This document shows, piece by piece, positions 7,454 through 16,341 of a stretch of DNA of 64,000 bases. The stretch's first letter is position 1, and each line of letters opens with the position of its first letter. The position numbers and the translations under genes were made by a program. The notes below the pieces were generated by a model. It was not told where the DNA came from. It made no database searches and saw only the letters and a list, made by a program, of their open reading frames with translations. Source of the stretch: Flavobacterium crocinum (GTDB lineage: Bacteria > Bacteroidota > Bacteroidia > Flavobacteriales > Flavobacteriaceae); NCBI RefSeq assembly GCF_003122385.1, contig NZ_CP029255.1, positions 620,001 through 684,000 on the forward strand, written 5' to 3'.

Positions 7454-9157
7454 ATGCGTTGGACCTTAAAACCAAAACCTGCTGAAGATAAAATCAAACG
7501 TTTGGCAGAAGCTTTAAATGTTGAAGATTTTGTAGCAACACTTTTGATTCAGCGCGGCATTGAAACTTTTGAAGATGCCAAAAATTTCTTTCGTCCATCT
7601 TTAGAACATCTGCACGATCCATATTTGATGAAAGATATGGACAAAGCAGTAGCACGAATCGAATTGGCAATCGAAAATCAGGAAAATATTTTGGTTTTCG
7701 GTGATTATGATGTGGATGGAACAACTGCTGTTTCTTTGGTTTCTTCTTATTTAAAATCACATTATCCTCATATTGCCACTTATATTCCTGATCGTTACGA
7801 TGAAGGTTACGGAATATCCTACAAAGGAATTGACTACGCAGACGACAACGGAATTTCCTTAATTATTGCTTTGGACTGCGGTATCAAATCGATTGATCAT
7901 ATCGCTTACGCGAAAGCGAAAAACATCGATTTTATTATCTGCGACCACCACAGACCAGGAGAATTTCTACCTGATGCAATTGCCGTTTTAGATCCGAAAA
8001 GAGAAGACTGCTCCTACCCTTACGACGAATTATGTGGTTGTGGCGTTGGCTTTAAATTGATTCAGGCTTTAGGTCAAAATCGAAATGAAACTATTGAAGA
8101 TTTAGTTCCGTATTTGGATTTAGTCGCTACAGCAATTGCAGCAGATATTGTTCCGATAACAGGCGAAAATCGAGTTTTGGCTTATTTCGGATTGAAAGTC
8201 ATCAACAGCGAACCAAGACCAGGAATTAAAGCTTTGACTCATCAAGTAAAAAAGAAAGTTTTAGATATTACGGATGTTGTTTTTATTATTTCTCCCAGAA
8301 TTAATGCTGCGGGAAGAATCAAACACGGAAATCACGCCGTTGAACTTTTAACCGAATTTGATTTTGAACAAGCACAACAATTCGCTTCAGAAATTGAACA
8401 ATACAATGCTGACCGAAAAGATTTAGACAAAAAAATCACCAAAGAAGCTTTTCAGCAGATTTTGCAAAACAATGAAGAAGAACGTTTTTCGACAGTTGTT
8501 TTTCAGGAAGACTGGCACAAAGGTGTTATCGGAATTGTGGCTTCAAGATTAATCGAAACCTATTATCGTCCGACTTTGGTTTTTACTAAAAGCGGCGACA
8601 AATATGCTGCTTCTGCCCGATCTGTAAAAGGATTTGATGTTTACAATGCACTCGATGCATGTTCAGAACATTTGGAACAATTTGGAGGACATATGTATGC
8701 CGCAGGAATGACTTTAAAAGCCGAAAATTATCAGCTTTTTAAAGAAGCTTTTGAGAAATGCGTTCAAGAAACCATTCAACCTGAAATGCGTACTCCGGAA
8801 ATCGAAATTGATGCCGAAATAAATTTTTCTGATATAACACCAAAACTGATTCGGATTTTAAAGCAATTTGAACCTTTTGGCCCTCAAAATATGACCCCCG
8901 TTTTTATGACTAAGAATGTAAAAGATACTGGTTATGCTAAAACTCTAGGTGCAGAAGAAGAACATTTAAGACTATTCGCAAAACAATATAATTCCGACGG
9001 AATTGCCGCAATTGGCTTTGGACTCGGAAAAAAACTAAACATAACACAAAATCAAAATCTGTTTCAATTGGCTTACACCATTGCCGAAAATGAATGGAAC
9101 GGAACTATTTCAACACAGCTTATGCTGAAAGACATTAGAACAAATGGAAGAGATTAA
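7454..9157 (+). CDS. recJ: Single-stranded-DNA-specific exonuclease RecJ
   Basis: 5'-3' exonuclease on single-stranded DNA, acting in recombination and mismatch or base-excision repair. 567 residues, normal for the family. DHH-superfamily motifs: DYDVDGTTA (residues ~84-92) and CDHHRPG (~163-169), which bind the two metal ions, then CGCGVGFKLIQAL and the DHHA1 domain with FGGHMYAAGM (about residues 412-421). The C-terminal OB-like domain follows. The stop overlaps the next gene by 14 bases, suggesting translational coupling to the MFS transporter. Confidence 0.97.
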   Translation: MRWTLKPKPAEDKIKRLAEALNVEDFVATLLIQRGIETFEDAKNFFRPSLEHLHDPYLMKDMDKAVARIELAIENQENILVFGDYDVDGTTAVSLVSSYLKSHYPHIATYIPDRYDEGYGISYKGIDYADDNGISLIIALDCGIKSIDHIAYAKAKNIDFIICDHHRPGEFLPDAIAVLDPKREDCSYPYDELCGCGVGFKLIQALGQNRNETIEDLVPYLDLVATAIAADIVPITGENRVLAYFGLKVINSEPRPGIKALTHQVKKKVLDITDVVFIISPRINAAGRIKHGNHAVELLTEFDFEQAQQFASEIEQYNADRKDLDKKITKEAFQQILQNNEEERFSTVVFQEDWHKGVIGIVASRLIETYYRPTLVFTKSGDKYAASARSVKGFDVYNALDACSEHLEQFGGHMYAAGMTLKAENYQLFKEAFEKCVQETIQPEMRTPEIEIDAEINFSDITPKLIRILKQFEPFGPQNMTPVFMTKNVKDTGYAKTLGAEEEHLRLFAKQYNSDGIAAIGFGLGKKLNITQNQNLFQLAYTIAENEWNGTISTQLMLKDIRTNGRD

Positions 9158-10427
9158 ATCCAATAAACCTGACCCGTATCAGGCACTGCGTTACAGAGAA
9201 TTCAACGTATTTTTATTACTGCGCTTTGCAATGGTTTTTGCCTGGTCGATGCAGTTCATTGTAATTGAGTGGGAAGTTTACAGTTTAACTAAAAGCAAGC
9301 TTTCTTTAGGAATTATAGGTTTAATGGAAGTTATTCCAGCCATAGGAATGGCTTTGTTCGCCGGACATATTGTAGATCAAAGAGAAAAGAAAGGATTATT
9401 GGTAAAATGTATTTTAGGCTTTTCAGTAGTTAGTTTTGGCTTATTTTTACTGACCTGGCCCAAAATAGTTGGAGGTTTATCTTCAGATGTAATCTTGTAT
9501 TCTATTTACGCTTTAGTCTTTTTTGGAGGTTTGGTTCGCGCCTTTCTTGGTCCAACCATTTTTTCACTTCTATCGTTGATTATTCCTAAAAAAGTATATC
9601 CAAATGCTGCAACTTGGAGTAGTTCGGTTTGGCAGGTTGGCGCTGTAATGGGACCGGCGCTGGCAGGATTTTCAATCAACTGGATTGGCGTGCATTGGTC
9701 AATGTGTCTGGTATTCGGATTCTCCATTCTTTCTTTAATTGCCTTATCACAAATCAGTAAAAAACCAATCTTAAATCCAAAAATTGGAGAATCTATAAAA
9801 GACAGCCTTACTGAAGGGTTGACTTTTGTTTTTAAAAATCAAATTATTTTAGGTGCTCTATCGCTTGATATGATTGCAGTACTTTTTGGAGGCGCTGTAG
9901 CGCTATTACCCGTTTTTGCTCAAGATATTCTAAAAGTAGGTTCTGAAGGTTTTGGAATTTTAAGAGCCGCTCCTGCAGTAGGATCTTTTATTACAGTACT
10001 CGCTTCTGCTTATGTACCACTAAATAAAAATGCAGGAAAAAAACTTTTAGTCGCTATATTTGTTTTTGGGTTATCCATTATCCTATTTGGGTTATCAACC
10101 TATTTTTGGCTTTCTGTTTTTGCTTTATTTTTAAGCGGATTGGCAGACGGAATTTCTGTCGTAATTCGTCAAACCATTTTACAGCTTAAAACTCCAGATC
10201 ATATGCGTGGTCGTGTGGGTGCAGTAAACTCCATTTTTGTAGGATCTTCAAATGAACTTGGTGCTTTTGAAAGTGGCGCAACTGCCCAATTAATGGGAAC
10301 AGTAACGTCTGTCGTCTTTGGAGGAAGTATTACACTTTTGACTGTAATTTTCACTGCATTAAAATCGCCAACCTTTAGAAATTTAGATTTAAAAAGGGAT
10401 ATGGAAGAGCATAATAAATTAGAATAA
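9144..10427 (+). CDS. MFS transporter
   Basis: 427-residue major facilitator with about 12 predicted membrane segments, of the exporter type related to EntS-like and macrolide-efflux proteins. The first half has MALFAGHIVDQREKKGLLV, the loop 2-3 motif typical of MFS. The conserved AATWSSSVWQVGAVMGPALA is in helix 5, and the second-half loop DHMRGRVGAVNSIFVGSSNE matches the family. The substrate is unknown. It overlaps recJ by 14 bases and is followed without a gap by the hydrolase at 10428. Confidence 0.88.
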   Translation: MEEIKSNKPDPYQALRYREFNVFLLLRFAMVFAWSMQFIVIEWEVYSLTKSKLSLGIIGLMEVIPAIGMALFAGHIVDQREKKGLLVKCILGFSVVSFGLFLLTWPKIVGGLSSDVILYSIYALVFFGGLVRAFLGPTIFSLLSLIIPKKVYPNAATWSSSVWQVGAVMGPALAGFSINWIGVHWSMCLVFGFSILSLIALSQISKKPILNPKIGESIKDSLTEGLTFVFKNQIILGALSLDMIAVLFGGAVALLPVFAQDILKVGSEGFGILRAAPAVGSFITVLASAYVPLNKNAGKKLLVAIFVFGLSIILFGLSTYFWLSVFALFLSGLADGISVVIRQTILQLKTPDHMRGRVGAVNSIFVGSSNELGAFESGATAQLMGTVTSVVFGGSITLLTVIFTALKSPTFRNLDLKRDMEEHNKLE

Positions 10428-11342
10428 ATGAAATTTCTATCTCTTTTTCTATTTTTAATAATATCACTTTTCGCAAAAGGACAGAATCTTTACATCAAAA
10501 CTTACGGAAACGAGAATAATAAACCTGTAATTTTTATTCACGGTGGTCCAAGCGGAAACGCGACTTTGTTTGAAGGAACAACTGCTCAAAATCTTGCTGA
10601 TCAAGGTTTTTATGTTATTGCTTACGATCGTCGTGGCGAAGGAAGATCTAAAGATCCGAATGCCACTTTTACTTATGAAGAAGCTTTTCAGGATTTAAAC
10701 TCAATTTATTCAAAATACCATTTAAAAAAGGCTGTTTTGCTTAGTCATAGTTTTGGCGGTTTAGTGGCGACACTTTATACCAGCAAATATCCTCAGAATG
10801 TAACCGCTTTGGTTTTGGCCGGCGCTTTATTTTCGCAGCAGGAAACTTATGATCACATCTTAAATTCTATAAAGAAAGTACACGACGGCAATTCTAAAAC
10901 ACTAAACAAAATAGCTTACGTAGAAAAACTGGATAAAAATTCTGCCGAATACAGAAAACACTGCTTTGATTTGGCAAGTGATGAAAATTACTTTAAAATG
11001 CCAAAACCCACTGCAAAATCTAAAAAACTATATACTGATTATGAAAAAGGAGAATTCTACAAAACCAATGTTCGGAACAAAAATGCGCCTTTGCTTTTTT
11101 ATCAAAACGAAAAACAAAATAATATCGACAGCCGACCTTTATTAAAAAAAATCAAAGCTGAAGGAGTTCCCATTTTGGCTATTTATGGAAAAGATGACGG
11201 CATTTTTTCATCGGCACAAATTCAATCTATAAAAGATATTGCTGGTGTAAATCATTTTGCTTTTCTGGACAATTGTTCGCATTATCTTTTTGTAGATCAA
11301 CAGAAAGAATTTCTTTCTAATATAAAGAAATGGCTTAAATAA
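10428..11342 (+). CDS. Secreted alpha/beta hydrolase
   Basis: 304 residues with an N-terminal signal peptide (KFLSLFLFLIISLFAKGQ), so probably periplasmic. Alpha/beta hydrolase fold: oxyanion region IHGGPSG (residues ~37-43), nucleophile elbow SHSFGG with the Ser in G/H-x-S-x-G, acid in YGKDDGIF, and the final His in LDNCSHYLF. The closest type is the proline iminopeptidase/haloalkane dehalogenase-like group, but the substrate cannot be named. ATG begins directly after the TAA of the MFS gene, so these are one operon. Confidence 0.85.
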   Translation: MKFLSLFLFLIISLFAKGQNLYIKTYGNENNKPVIFIHGGPSGNATLFEGTTAQNLADQGFYVIAYDRRGEGRSKDPNATFTYEEAFQDLNSIYSKYHLKKAVLLSHSFGGLVATLYTSKYPQNVTALVLAGALFSQQETYDHILNSIKKVHDGNSKTLNKIAYVEKLDKNSAEYRKHCFDLASDENYFKMPKPTAKSKKLYTDYEKGEFYKTNVRNKNAPLLFYQNEKQNNIDSRPLLKKIKAEGVPILAIYGKDDGIFSSAQIQSIKDIAGVNHFAFLDNCSHYLFVDQQKEFLSNIKKWLK

Positions 11343-11350
11343 CTTTTTTA

Positions 11351-11489
11351 AACCATATAAGTAATATAAGTTCATGTAATATTGAAATTTATGAATCAGC
11401 CTTCAGTTAAAATGGAAGGCTTTTTTTATTATTCAATACTTCTCAAAATAAAAATCTCTTTAATATGAACTTATATTACTTATGTGGTT
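11351..11489. repeat. 139-bp inverted-repeat element enclosing a terminator
   Basis: AACCATATAAGTAATATAAG (from 11351) is matched by its near-exact reverse complement ending at 11489 (CTTATATTACTTATGTGGTT). The arms are about 29 bases with two or three mismatches. Between them is the hairpin at 11398-11427. Another small MITE-like unit, with no second copy found in the window. Confidence 0.75.
11398..11427 (+). terminator. Intrinsic terminator after the recJ-MFS-hydrolase operon
   Basis: Stem AGCCTTC / GAAGGCT with a 10-base loop followed by seven T, 55 bases past the hydrolase stop. Confidence 0.75.
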
Positions 11490-11544
11490 CAATTTTTTTT
11501 CATTTTTTATTATTTTTTTATTTAGAATTAATATAAATAATATT

Positions 11545-11552
11545 TATATTTG
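11545..11552 (+). promoter_or_regulatory. Candidate -7 element TATATTTG
   Basis: Matches the Bacteroidetes -7 consensus TAnnTTTG and lies 19 bases upstream of the ATG at 11572. No exact TTG is found at the -33 position, so the call rests on the -7 box alone. Confidence 0.45.
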
Positions 11553-11571
11553 TTGAATTAAATGGATTAAG

Positions 11572-11928
11572 ATGAGAGAAATTGAACAGATATATCATAA
11601 TAACTTTGGGATAGCTTTTTACTGGAAAGATCGCAACACGACTATTTCAGACAAAGTACAACTGGTTTTTAAAGAAACAGGTTTTTATTTTACAGTTGCA
11701 GAATTGAATCTTTTTTGTGATTTAATTGAAGACAGTATGATTGAAAATGCTTGTTGCGAAGCTTGTGAAATGAAATATTCTTGCCACAAATTCTTATTGA
11801 AAACACCTTGTAATTCGATTGATCTGGCTGTAAATATGACCGAATTAAAATCGATTAAAGATTTAGTTGAAGGTTCTTTATTCAAAATCGAATTGGATGA
11901 ATATATCTACGGAGTTGGAATGAATTAA
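11572..11928 (+). CDS. Conserved hypothetical protein with cysteine cluster
   Basis: 118 residues, not assigned to a named family. No signal peptide or membrane segment. A cysteine-rich block in the middle (CCEACEMKYSCHKF, then KTPC) could bind a metal. The segments around it (VQLVFKETGFYFTVAELNLF and IDLAVNMTELKSIKDLVEG) look like a small alpha/beta domain found in other flavobacterial hypotheticals. It stands alone between an inverted repeat and the cytochrome gene. Confidence 0.65.
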   Translation: MREIEQIYHNNFGIAFYWKDRNTTISDKVQLVFKETGFYFTVAELNLFCDLIEDSMIENACCEACEMKYSCHKFLLKTPCNSIDLAVNMTELKSIKDLVEGSLFKIELDEYIYGVGMN

Positions 11929-12011
11929 GAAACATTCTAAATATTTTAACAACATTTTTTCATTATTGAAATATATTTTGATTCAAATCAAAAAAAAGTA
12001 TATTTACAGCA

Positions 12012-13223
12012 ATGAAAAAAGCTGTATTTCTACTTACTACCATTCTCACGACAATATTCTTTGTCAGCTGTACTAATAAATCAGAAGAATATATAGATCC
12101 TCGTGGCACCGATTATGCGGGTTCAGAGAGTTGTGTACAGTGTCACAAAGTACAATCTGAAATGGCATTTCACAGTTCTCATTTTAAAGCTACTGCTCCA
12201 GCCATTTTAGGAAATGTTTCAGGCGATTTCGATTCTAAAAATCATACTTTCATTTATGATAAAGACACCAAATTGGTCATGGAAAAACAGGGCGACAGTT
12301 TGTATCAAGTTTTATACAAAAACGGAAAAGAAGTTTCTAAATATAAATTCGAAATTGTTTTTGGAACTAAACATGCACAAACCTCTGTCTATTGGAAAAA
12401 CAATAATACTTACGAATTACCGGTTTCCTTTTATCATTCAATAAACAATTGGGCCACAAGTCCAGGTTTCCCTGCTGATAAACCTTATTTTGACCGAATG
12501 GTGGTTAAAGATTGTTATGCCTGTCATAGTTCTAATGTTAGTTCGCGCACGGTTAATCAAAGTTCTGAAGACAAAAATTTCATGTCTATGGACGTTGAAG
12601 ATGCCATCAATAAAAAAACGATTGTGTACGGAATTGACTGTGAGCGCTGTCATGGGCCAGCCAAAAAACATGTTGATTTTCATTTGAAAAACCCTAACAT
12701 TAAAATCGCCAATAGCATTACAAGTTTTAAATCATTGAGCAGACAACAGAGACTTGATGCCTGTGCTTTATGCCACGCAGGAAATGATGGAATGAAATTA
12801 AAATCCCGTTTTGACTTTAAACCCGGAGACAATTTATCTGAATTCTTTCGTGAAACCCGAAGCATAAACGATACAACCAACTTTGATGTTCACGGAAACC
12901 AGTTCAGGTTGATGGCACAGAGTAAATGTTTTATAAACAGCAATAAAATGGATTGTATTACGTGCCATAATCCGCATGAAAATGCGTCTAAAAATATGGC
13001 TTCTTATTCTAAAATCTGTATGAGCTGTCATCAGGGATTAAAACACAAGGAAACAACGCTAAAAACAATGCCTGAGAAATTACTGGCTGATAATTGTGTA
13101 GAATGTCATATGCCTAAAAAAGCTTCAAACGCCATTAATTTTCAGCTTTCAAATAGCAAACAATTATCCAGTTATATTTTGAGAACGCACAAAATTGGGA
13201 CTTACCCGAGTACTAAAAAGTAA
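12012..13223 (+). CDS. Multihaem cytochrome c lipoprotein (seven CxxCH)
   Basis: 403 residues. Lipoprotein signal peptide ending in FVSC (Cys about residue 20), so it is anchored in the envelope. Seven haem-binding CxxCH motifs are visible: CVQCH, CYACH, CERCH, CALCH, CITCH, CMSCH and CVECH. The arrangement (GSESCVQCHKVQSEMAFHSSH, then ADNCVECHMPKK at the end) resembles the cytochrome c554/multihaem family that moves electrons across the periplasm. No oxidase, nitrite reductase or maturation gene is nearby, so its partner is unknown. It converges on lpxH, with the two stop codons abutting at 13223/13224. Confidence 0.9.
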   Translation: MKKAVFLLTTILTTIFFVSCTNKSEEYIDPRGTDYAGSESCVQCHKVQSEMAFHSSHFKATAPAILGNVSGDFDSKNHTFIYDKDTKLVMEKQGDSLYQVLYKNGKEVSKYKFEIVFGTKHAQTSVYWKNNNTYELPVSFYHSINNWATSPGFPADKPYFDRMVVKDCYACHSSNVSSRTVNQSSEDKNFMSMDVEDAINKKTIVYGIDCERCHGPAKKHVDFHLKNPNIKIANSITSFKSLSRQQRLDACALCHAGNDGMKLKSRFDFKPGDNLSEFFRETRSINDTTNFDVHGNQFRLMAQSKCFINSNKMDCITCHNPHENASKNMASYSKICMSCHQGLKHKETTLKTMPEKLLADNCVECHMPKKASNAINFQLSNSKQLSSYILRTHKIGTYPSTKK

Positions 13224-13967
13224 TTATTTCTTGTATTCTAAAAGTTCAAATTTTTCGCCATCAAAAACACCATAAGTAAAGTAGCCAATCCAGTCACCAA
13301 GATTTACATATTCTGAGTTTTCACCAACAGTACGAATCATTGGCAAATGACGATGACCGAAAACAAAATAATTATAATGTTTGGTTTCTAATTTACGTTT
13401 GGCATACAGAATAAGCCATTCTTTATCTTCACCTAAAAATTTAATGTCTTCGTCGCCAGAAATCAATTTATTTTTAACCGATAAATATTGTGCTAAACCA
13501 ACACCCAAATCTGGATGAAACCAACGAAAAAGCCATTTTGAAAACGGATTTGTAAATACCTTTTTCATTCTTTTATATCCTTTATCACCAGGGCCTTTTC
13601 CGTCGCCGTGGCCAATCAGGAAGGTTTTTCCGTTAAAGGTAAATTCTTTGTTATCGTGATAAACAGGAATATTAAGTTCTTTTTCAAAGTAGTCGTTCAT
13701 CCATAAATCATGGTTTCCTACGAAGAAATAAATTGGGATTCCGCTGTCGCGAATTTCAGCCAGTTTACCCAATACACGTACAAAACCTTTTGGAACGACG
13801 GTTTTATATTCAAACCAAAAATCAAACAAATCTCCTAACAAAAAAATGGCTTCTGCATCTTCTTTAACCTCATCTAACCAGGCAACAAATTTCTTTTCGC
13901 GCGGTAAACTCAATTCCGGAGTCGGCGCACCAAAATGCTGATCTGAAGCAAAATATATTTTTTTCAT
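13224..13967 (-). CDS. lpxH: UDP-2,3-diacylglucosamine diphosphatase (LpxH family)
   Basis: Calcineurin-type metallophosphoesterase that hydrolyses UDP-2,3-diacylglucosamine to lipid X, a step of lipid A synthesis at the inner membrane. 247 residues. Metal-binding motifs: ASDQHFG (D-x-H), LLGDLFDFW (GDxxD), VGNHDLW (GNHD), LIGHGDGKG and FGHRHLP near the C-terminus. ATG 13967 gives the family start MKKIYFASDQHFG. The 74-bp spacer upstream of it carries short repeats like GTTAAGAGTTATAAGTTAT. Confidence 0.9.
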   Translation of the reverse strand: MKKIYFASDQHFGAPTPELSLPREKKFVAWLDEVKEDAEAIFLLGDLFDFWFEYKTVVPKGFVRVLGKLAEIRDSGIPIYFFVGNHDLWMNDYFEKELNIPVYHDNKEFTFNGKTFLIGHGDGKGPGDKGYKRMKKVFTNPFSKWLFRWFHPDLGVGLAQYLSVKNKLISGDEDIKFLGEDKEWLILYAKRKLETKHYNYFVFGHRHLPMIRTVGENSEYVNLGDWIGYFTYGVFDGEKFELLEYKK

Positions 13968-14041
13968 CTAGAAAGTTAGAAGTTAAGAGTTATAAGTTAT
14001 TCGTTTGAGTTTTGGGATTTGGAATTTAAAAAATTGGAATT

Positions 14042-14494
14042 TTAAACATTATCACTTGCATACCATTCTGCAAACGAAGATTCTGTTTCCTGAAGTTTTA
14101 AGGAGAAAAGAGCAATTCCGGCAGGAAGTCTATTTTTAATTCGTTCTGCAAAATCAACCACCATATTTTCACTTGTTGGCTGGTAATCAACCAAAATCAC
14201 ATGGTGTCCACGGTTTTTTAATTCATTAGCCAATTCAATATGCGGAGTCGTTTGGTTAAAAACAGTTGCATGATCAAATTGATCGACGATTTCTTCTTTT
14301 ACAATTTTCTTTAGATCCGAAAAATCAATCACCATTCCGAACTTTACATTCGATCGATCCGTAATTGGCGAGCCAATAACCGTTACCGATAATTTATAAC
14401 TATGTCCGTGAACGTTCTTGCATTTTCCGTCGTAACCGTACAAAGCGTGACCGGTTTCGAAACTAAATTGTTTTGTAATTCTGATATTACTCAT
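14042..14494 (-). CDS. queD: 6-carboxytetrahydropterin synthase (QueD/PTPS family)
   Basis: Converts dihydroneopterin triphosphate to 6-carboxy-tetrahydropterin on the queuosine (preQ0) pathway. 150 residues. Zinc ligands: His in FSFETGHALYG and the pair in NVHGHSY; the catalytic Cys is in GKCKNVHGH. The DH of FDHATVF and the Glu in QETESSFAEW complete the active site. The rest of the queuosine pathway is not in this window. The start gives MSNIRITKQFSFETGHAL, typical for the family. Confidence 0.9.
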   Translation of the reverse strand: MSNIRITKQFSFETGHALYGYDGKCKNVHGHSYKLSVTVIGSPITDRSNVKFGMVIDFSDLKKIVKEEIVDQFDHATVFNQTTPHIELANELKNRGHHVILVDYQPTSENMVVDFAERIKNRLPAGIALFSLKLQETESSFAEWYASDNV

Positions 14495-14527
14495 CGATTT
14501 TTAATTTTAAGCTTGCAAATTTACAAA

Positions 14528-14704
14528 TTAATTGCCGTTTTTGTCTCTTTTTTTAGCCCCAAGATACATCCACAAAGCAAGTCCGCCCAAAACCAGAAAC
14601 GGGATGAAAGATCCAATGACAACGCCAATTTGATAACCACTGTCCGGAGCGTCTTTAATTTTCTCTGCAATGTCAACTTTTTGGAATAAGGAAATAAGTT
14701 TCAT
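14528..14704 (-). CDS. 58-residue membrane protein
   Basis: Short reading frame, MKLISLFQKVDIAEKIKDAP to the charged end KKRDKNGN. One membrane segment about residues 26-49 (GVVIGSFIPFLVLGGLALWMY) follows a helical N-terminus. I recognise the form from small flavobacterial hypotheticals but no function. It lies 33 bases upstream of queD on the same strand and could be co-transcribed. Confidence 0.65.
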   Translation of the reverse strand: MKLISLFQKVDIAEKIKDAPDSGYQIGVVIGSFIPFLVLGGLALWMYLGAKKRDKNGN

Positions 14705-14728
14705 TTTAAATTATATTTATTTTTATAG

Positions 14729-14757
14729 CCACAGATTAAAAGAATTAATTGGATTAT
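14729..14757. repeat. Half copy of family B repeat
   Basis: CCACAGATTAAAAGAATTAA at 14729 matches the end of the element at 6637. The opposite end is missing; a family A element starts 57 bases further on. Confidence 0.6.
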
Positions 14758-14814
14758 TCTATCTAACTCTTCTTCGAAGTCTAACCAGTTCATAGAAACT
14801 TTACCGCTATATTT

Positions 14815-14955
14815 AAACACATAGAAACATAGCTAATTGGAAATTAAAAAAAGGCGTTTCACTTTCATAAATTCACATAGCTATTCTATTTGTGAGAAAC
14901 TAGTTTCTTTCTAATTTCTTTTATTCACAAACTAAATCTATGTTTCTATGTGTTT
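14815..14955. repeat. MITE-like element, family A copy 2 (inverted relative to copy 1)
   Basis: 141 bp with ends AAACACATAGAAACATAG (14815-14832) and its exact reverse complement (14938-14955). The interior (TTCACATAGCTATTC, GAGAAACTAGTTTC) is the reverse complement of the interior of copy 1 with few changes, so the two copies are in opposite orientation. It lies between the 58-aa gene and the enoyl-CoA hydratase gene and fills most of a 323-bp gap; I see no gene there. Confidence 0.88.
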
Positions 14956-15027
14956 ATTTTTTTTAGTTAGCAACTCCTTGTCAAAATTATATCGTTATTT
15001 CCCCAAAATAAATGACTTATATCATAG

Positions 15028-15792
15028 CTATTTTTTAAACTGCAGTAAAGCATTTCTGCTAAAATCAGATAAAACCAATTTGCCTGTAATTGTAGCACGT
15101 TCAAAAAGAAGCGATTCCCATTGTTCTGTCCCTTCCCAAATAATCTTTTTCATTTCAAATAAAGCTTCGGGATTATAAGAACTTAATTTTTGGGCAAAAT
15201 TTTCGACATCCTGATCCAAATTCGCAGAATCACTTAAAGCTGAATAAAGTCCTTTTTCAAAAGCCCATTCGGCAGATTTCCATTCGTGCGGTGCCAAAGT
15301 CATTTGAGTCATCGCGGTTTTTCCTATTTTACGAGAAACAGCAGGTTCAATAACAAAAGGCCCAATTCCGATTGCCAGTTCAGACAATTTTATAGCACTT
15401 TCAGGAGTTCCAAAAACATAATCACAAGCCGAAATAATTCCGACTCCACCACCAACAGCTTTTCCCTGAACACGACCAATAATTAATTTATTGCAATTGC
15501 GCATGGCATTTAACAAATGAGCAAAGCCGGAGAAAAACTCTGTCCCTTGTTCTTCATTTTCAACCTGCAAAAGTTCATCAAAAGAAGCTCCGGAACAAAA
15601 TGCTCTGTTTCCTTCACTTTTTAAAATAATAACCGAAACATTTTCATCTCTGCTCAGCGAATTAATTTCAGTCGTAAGTTGGTTTAACAAAGCTCTCGGA
15701 AAAGAATTGCTGGCAGGATGACCAAATTGTACTGTTGCAATTGTATTTTGAAAAGAAGTTTCTAAACTTCCATTTAGATTTTCTGAACTCAT
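15028..15792 (-). CDS. Enoyl-CoA hydratase/isomerase family protein
   Basis: 254-residue crotonase-fold enzyme acting on acyl-CoA in the cytoplasm. The first oxyanion-hole segment is NRAFCSGASFDELLQ (residues ~58-72), and the second is IGRVQGKAVGGGVGIISACD (~104-123), where the Gly-rich loop binds the thioester. The usual first catalytic Glu position reads VIEPAVSRKIG. Substrate cannot be fixed; leucine/fatty acid oxidation roles are possible. No related genes adjoin it. Confidence 0.88.
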   Translation of the reverse strand: MSSENLNGSLETSFQNTIATVQFGHPASNSFPRALLNQLTTEINSLSRDENVSVIILKSEGNRAFCSGASFDELLQVENEEQGTEFFSGFAHLLNAMRNCNKLIIGRVQGKAVGGGVGIISACDYVFGTPESAIKLSELAIGIGPFVIEPAVSRKIGKTAMTQMTLAPHEWKSAEWAFEKGLYSALSDSANLDQDVENFAQKLSSYNPEALFEMKKIIWEGTEQWESLLFERATITGKLVLSDFSRNALLQFKK

Positions 15793-15896
15793 AAAAATAG
15801 ATTTAAACGTAAAGTTACGCTTTTGAAAAATATTTTGTCTGATTGATTTCTAAATTTGTTTTTTGAGAATTATTTGACTTTATTTGTTGACGCTTT

Positions 15897-15970
15897 GGGG
15901 GATTAGCTCATTTGGCTAGAGCGCTACGCTGGCAGCGTAGAGGCGACCGGTTCGAATCCGGTATTCTCCA
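15897..15970 (+). tRNA. tRNA-Ala (anticodon GGC)
   Basis: 74-nt cloverleaf: acceptor GGGGGAT pairs with ATTCTCC with two G-T wobbles; D arm AGCTCATTTGGCTAGAGC; anticodon stem CTACG/CGTAG with loop CTGGCAG; T arm ACCGG/TTCGAAT/CCGGT; discriminator A. CCA is not encoded. GGC anticodon reads GCC/GCU alanine codons. It lies at the start of the accessory region. Confidence 0.97.
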
Positions 15971-15978
15971 CAAAATCA

Positions 15979-16019
15979 AAACCCTTGTAAATTCTGTTTT
16001 ACAAGGGTTGTTTTTTTTC
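15979..16019 (+). terminator. Intrinsic terminator after tRNA-Ala
   Basis: AACCCTTGTAAA and TTTACAAGGGTT form a strong stem, followed by GTTTTTTTT. Confidence 0.9.
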
Positions 16020-16037
16020 TATGGTTTCGCAATTTTG

Positions 16038-16214
16038 TCATTTCTCATTAGCCGAATCATCAGCATCTACTCTATCTTTTTCAGCTTTTTTGAAATCGTT
16101 ATTCAGCAAATTTTCCAATTTCTTTTTCTCTTTTAGATTTTTTCTAATGGTTAAAACAATTAAAAGAACAACCAATAAAATCACTACTGCTATTACAACC
16201 CAATTTATTTCCAT
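16038..16214 (-). CDS. 58-residue membrane-anchored protein
   Basis: Short frame on the minus strand: MEINWVVIAVVILLVVLLIV then a polar, lysine-rich tail ending DADDSANEK. One N-terminal transmembrane helix (residues ~5-23) followed by a charged cytoplasmic tail of about 35 residues. This architecture is frequent among small flavobacterial membrane proteins. Function unknown. It faces the tRNA terminator, which could serve both strands. Confidence 0.6.
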   Translation of the reverse strand: MEINWVVIAVVILLVVLLIVLTIRKNLKEKKKLENLLNNDFKKAEKDRVDADDSANEK

Positions 16215-16341
16215 AATTTAAATTTTAATTAAAAGTAAAAATTTAAACTACTTACCATATTATCAAAAGGTTAAGAATAAAATTCTTGATCAGTCCTTTA
16301 CTTTTATACAATTTGAAAGATATTTCTTTAAAAAGGTTTCT

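Noticed and set aside
11980..12011. Promoter TTG-N18-TATATTTA before the cytochrome gene
   Set aside because: The -7 box lies only about eight bases from the ATG, so transcription would start at or inside the start codon; not reported without mapping data.
13978..14020. Inverted-repeat end of another four-helix-bundle cassette
   Set aside because: GTTAAGAGTTATAAGTTAT matches the word but no small gene or opposite end is near; it is probably a common spacer word, and it weakens the cassette reading at 59.7-60.2 kb a little.
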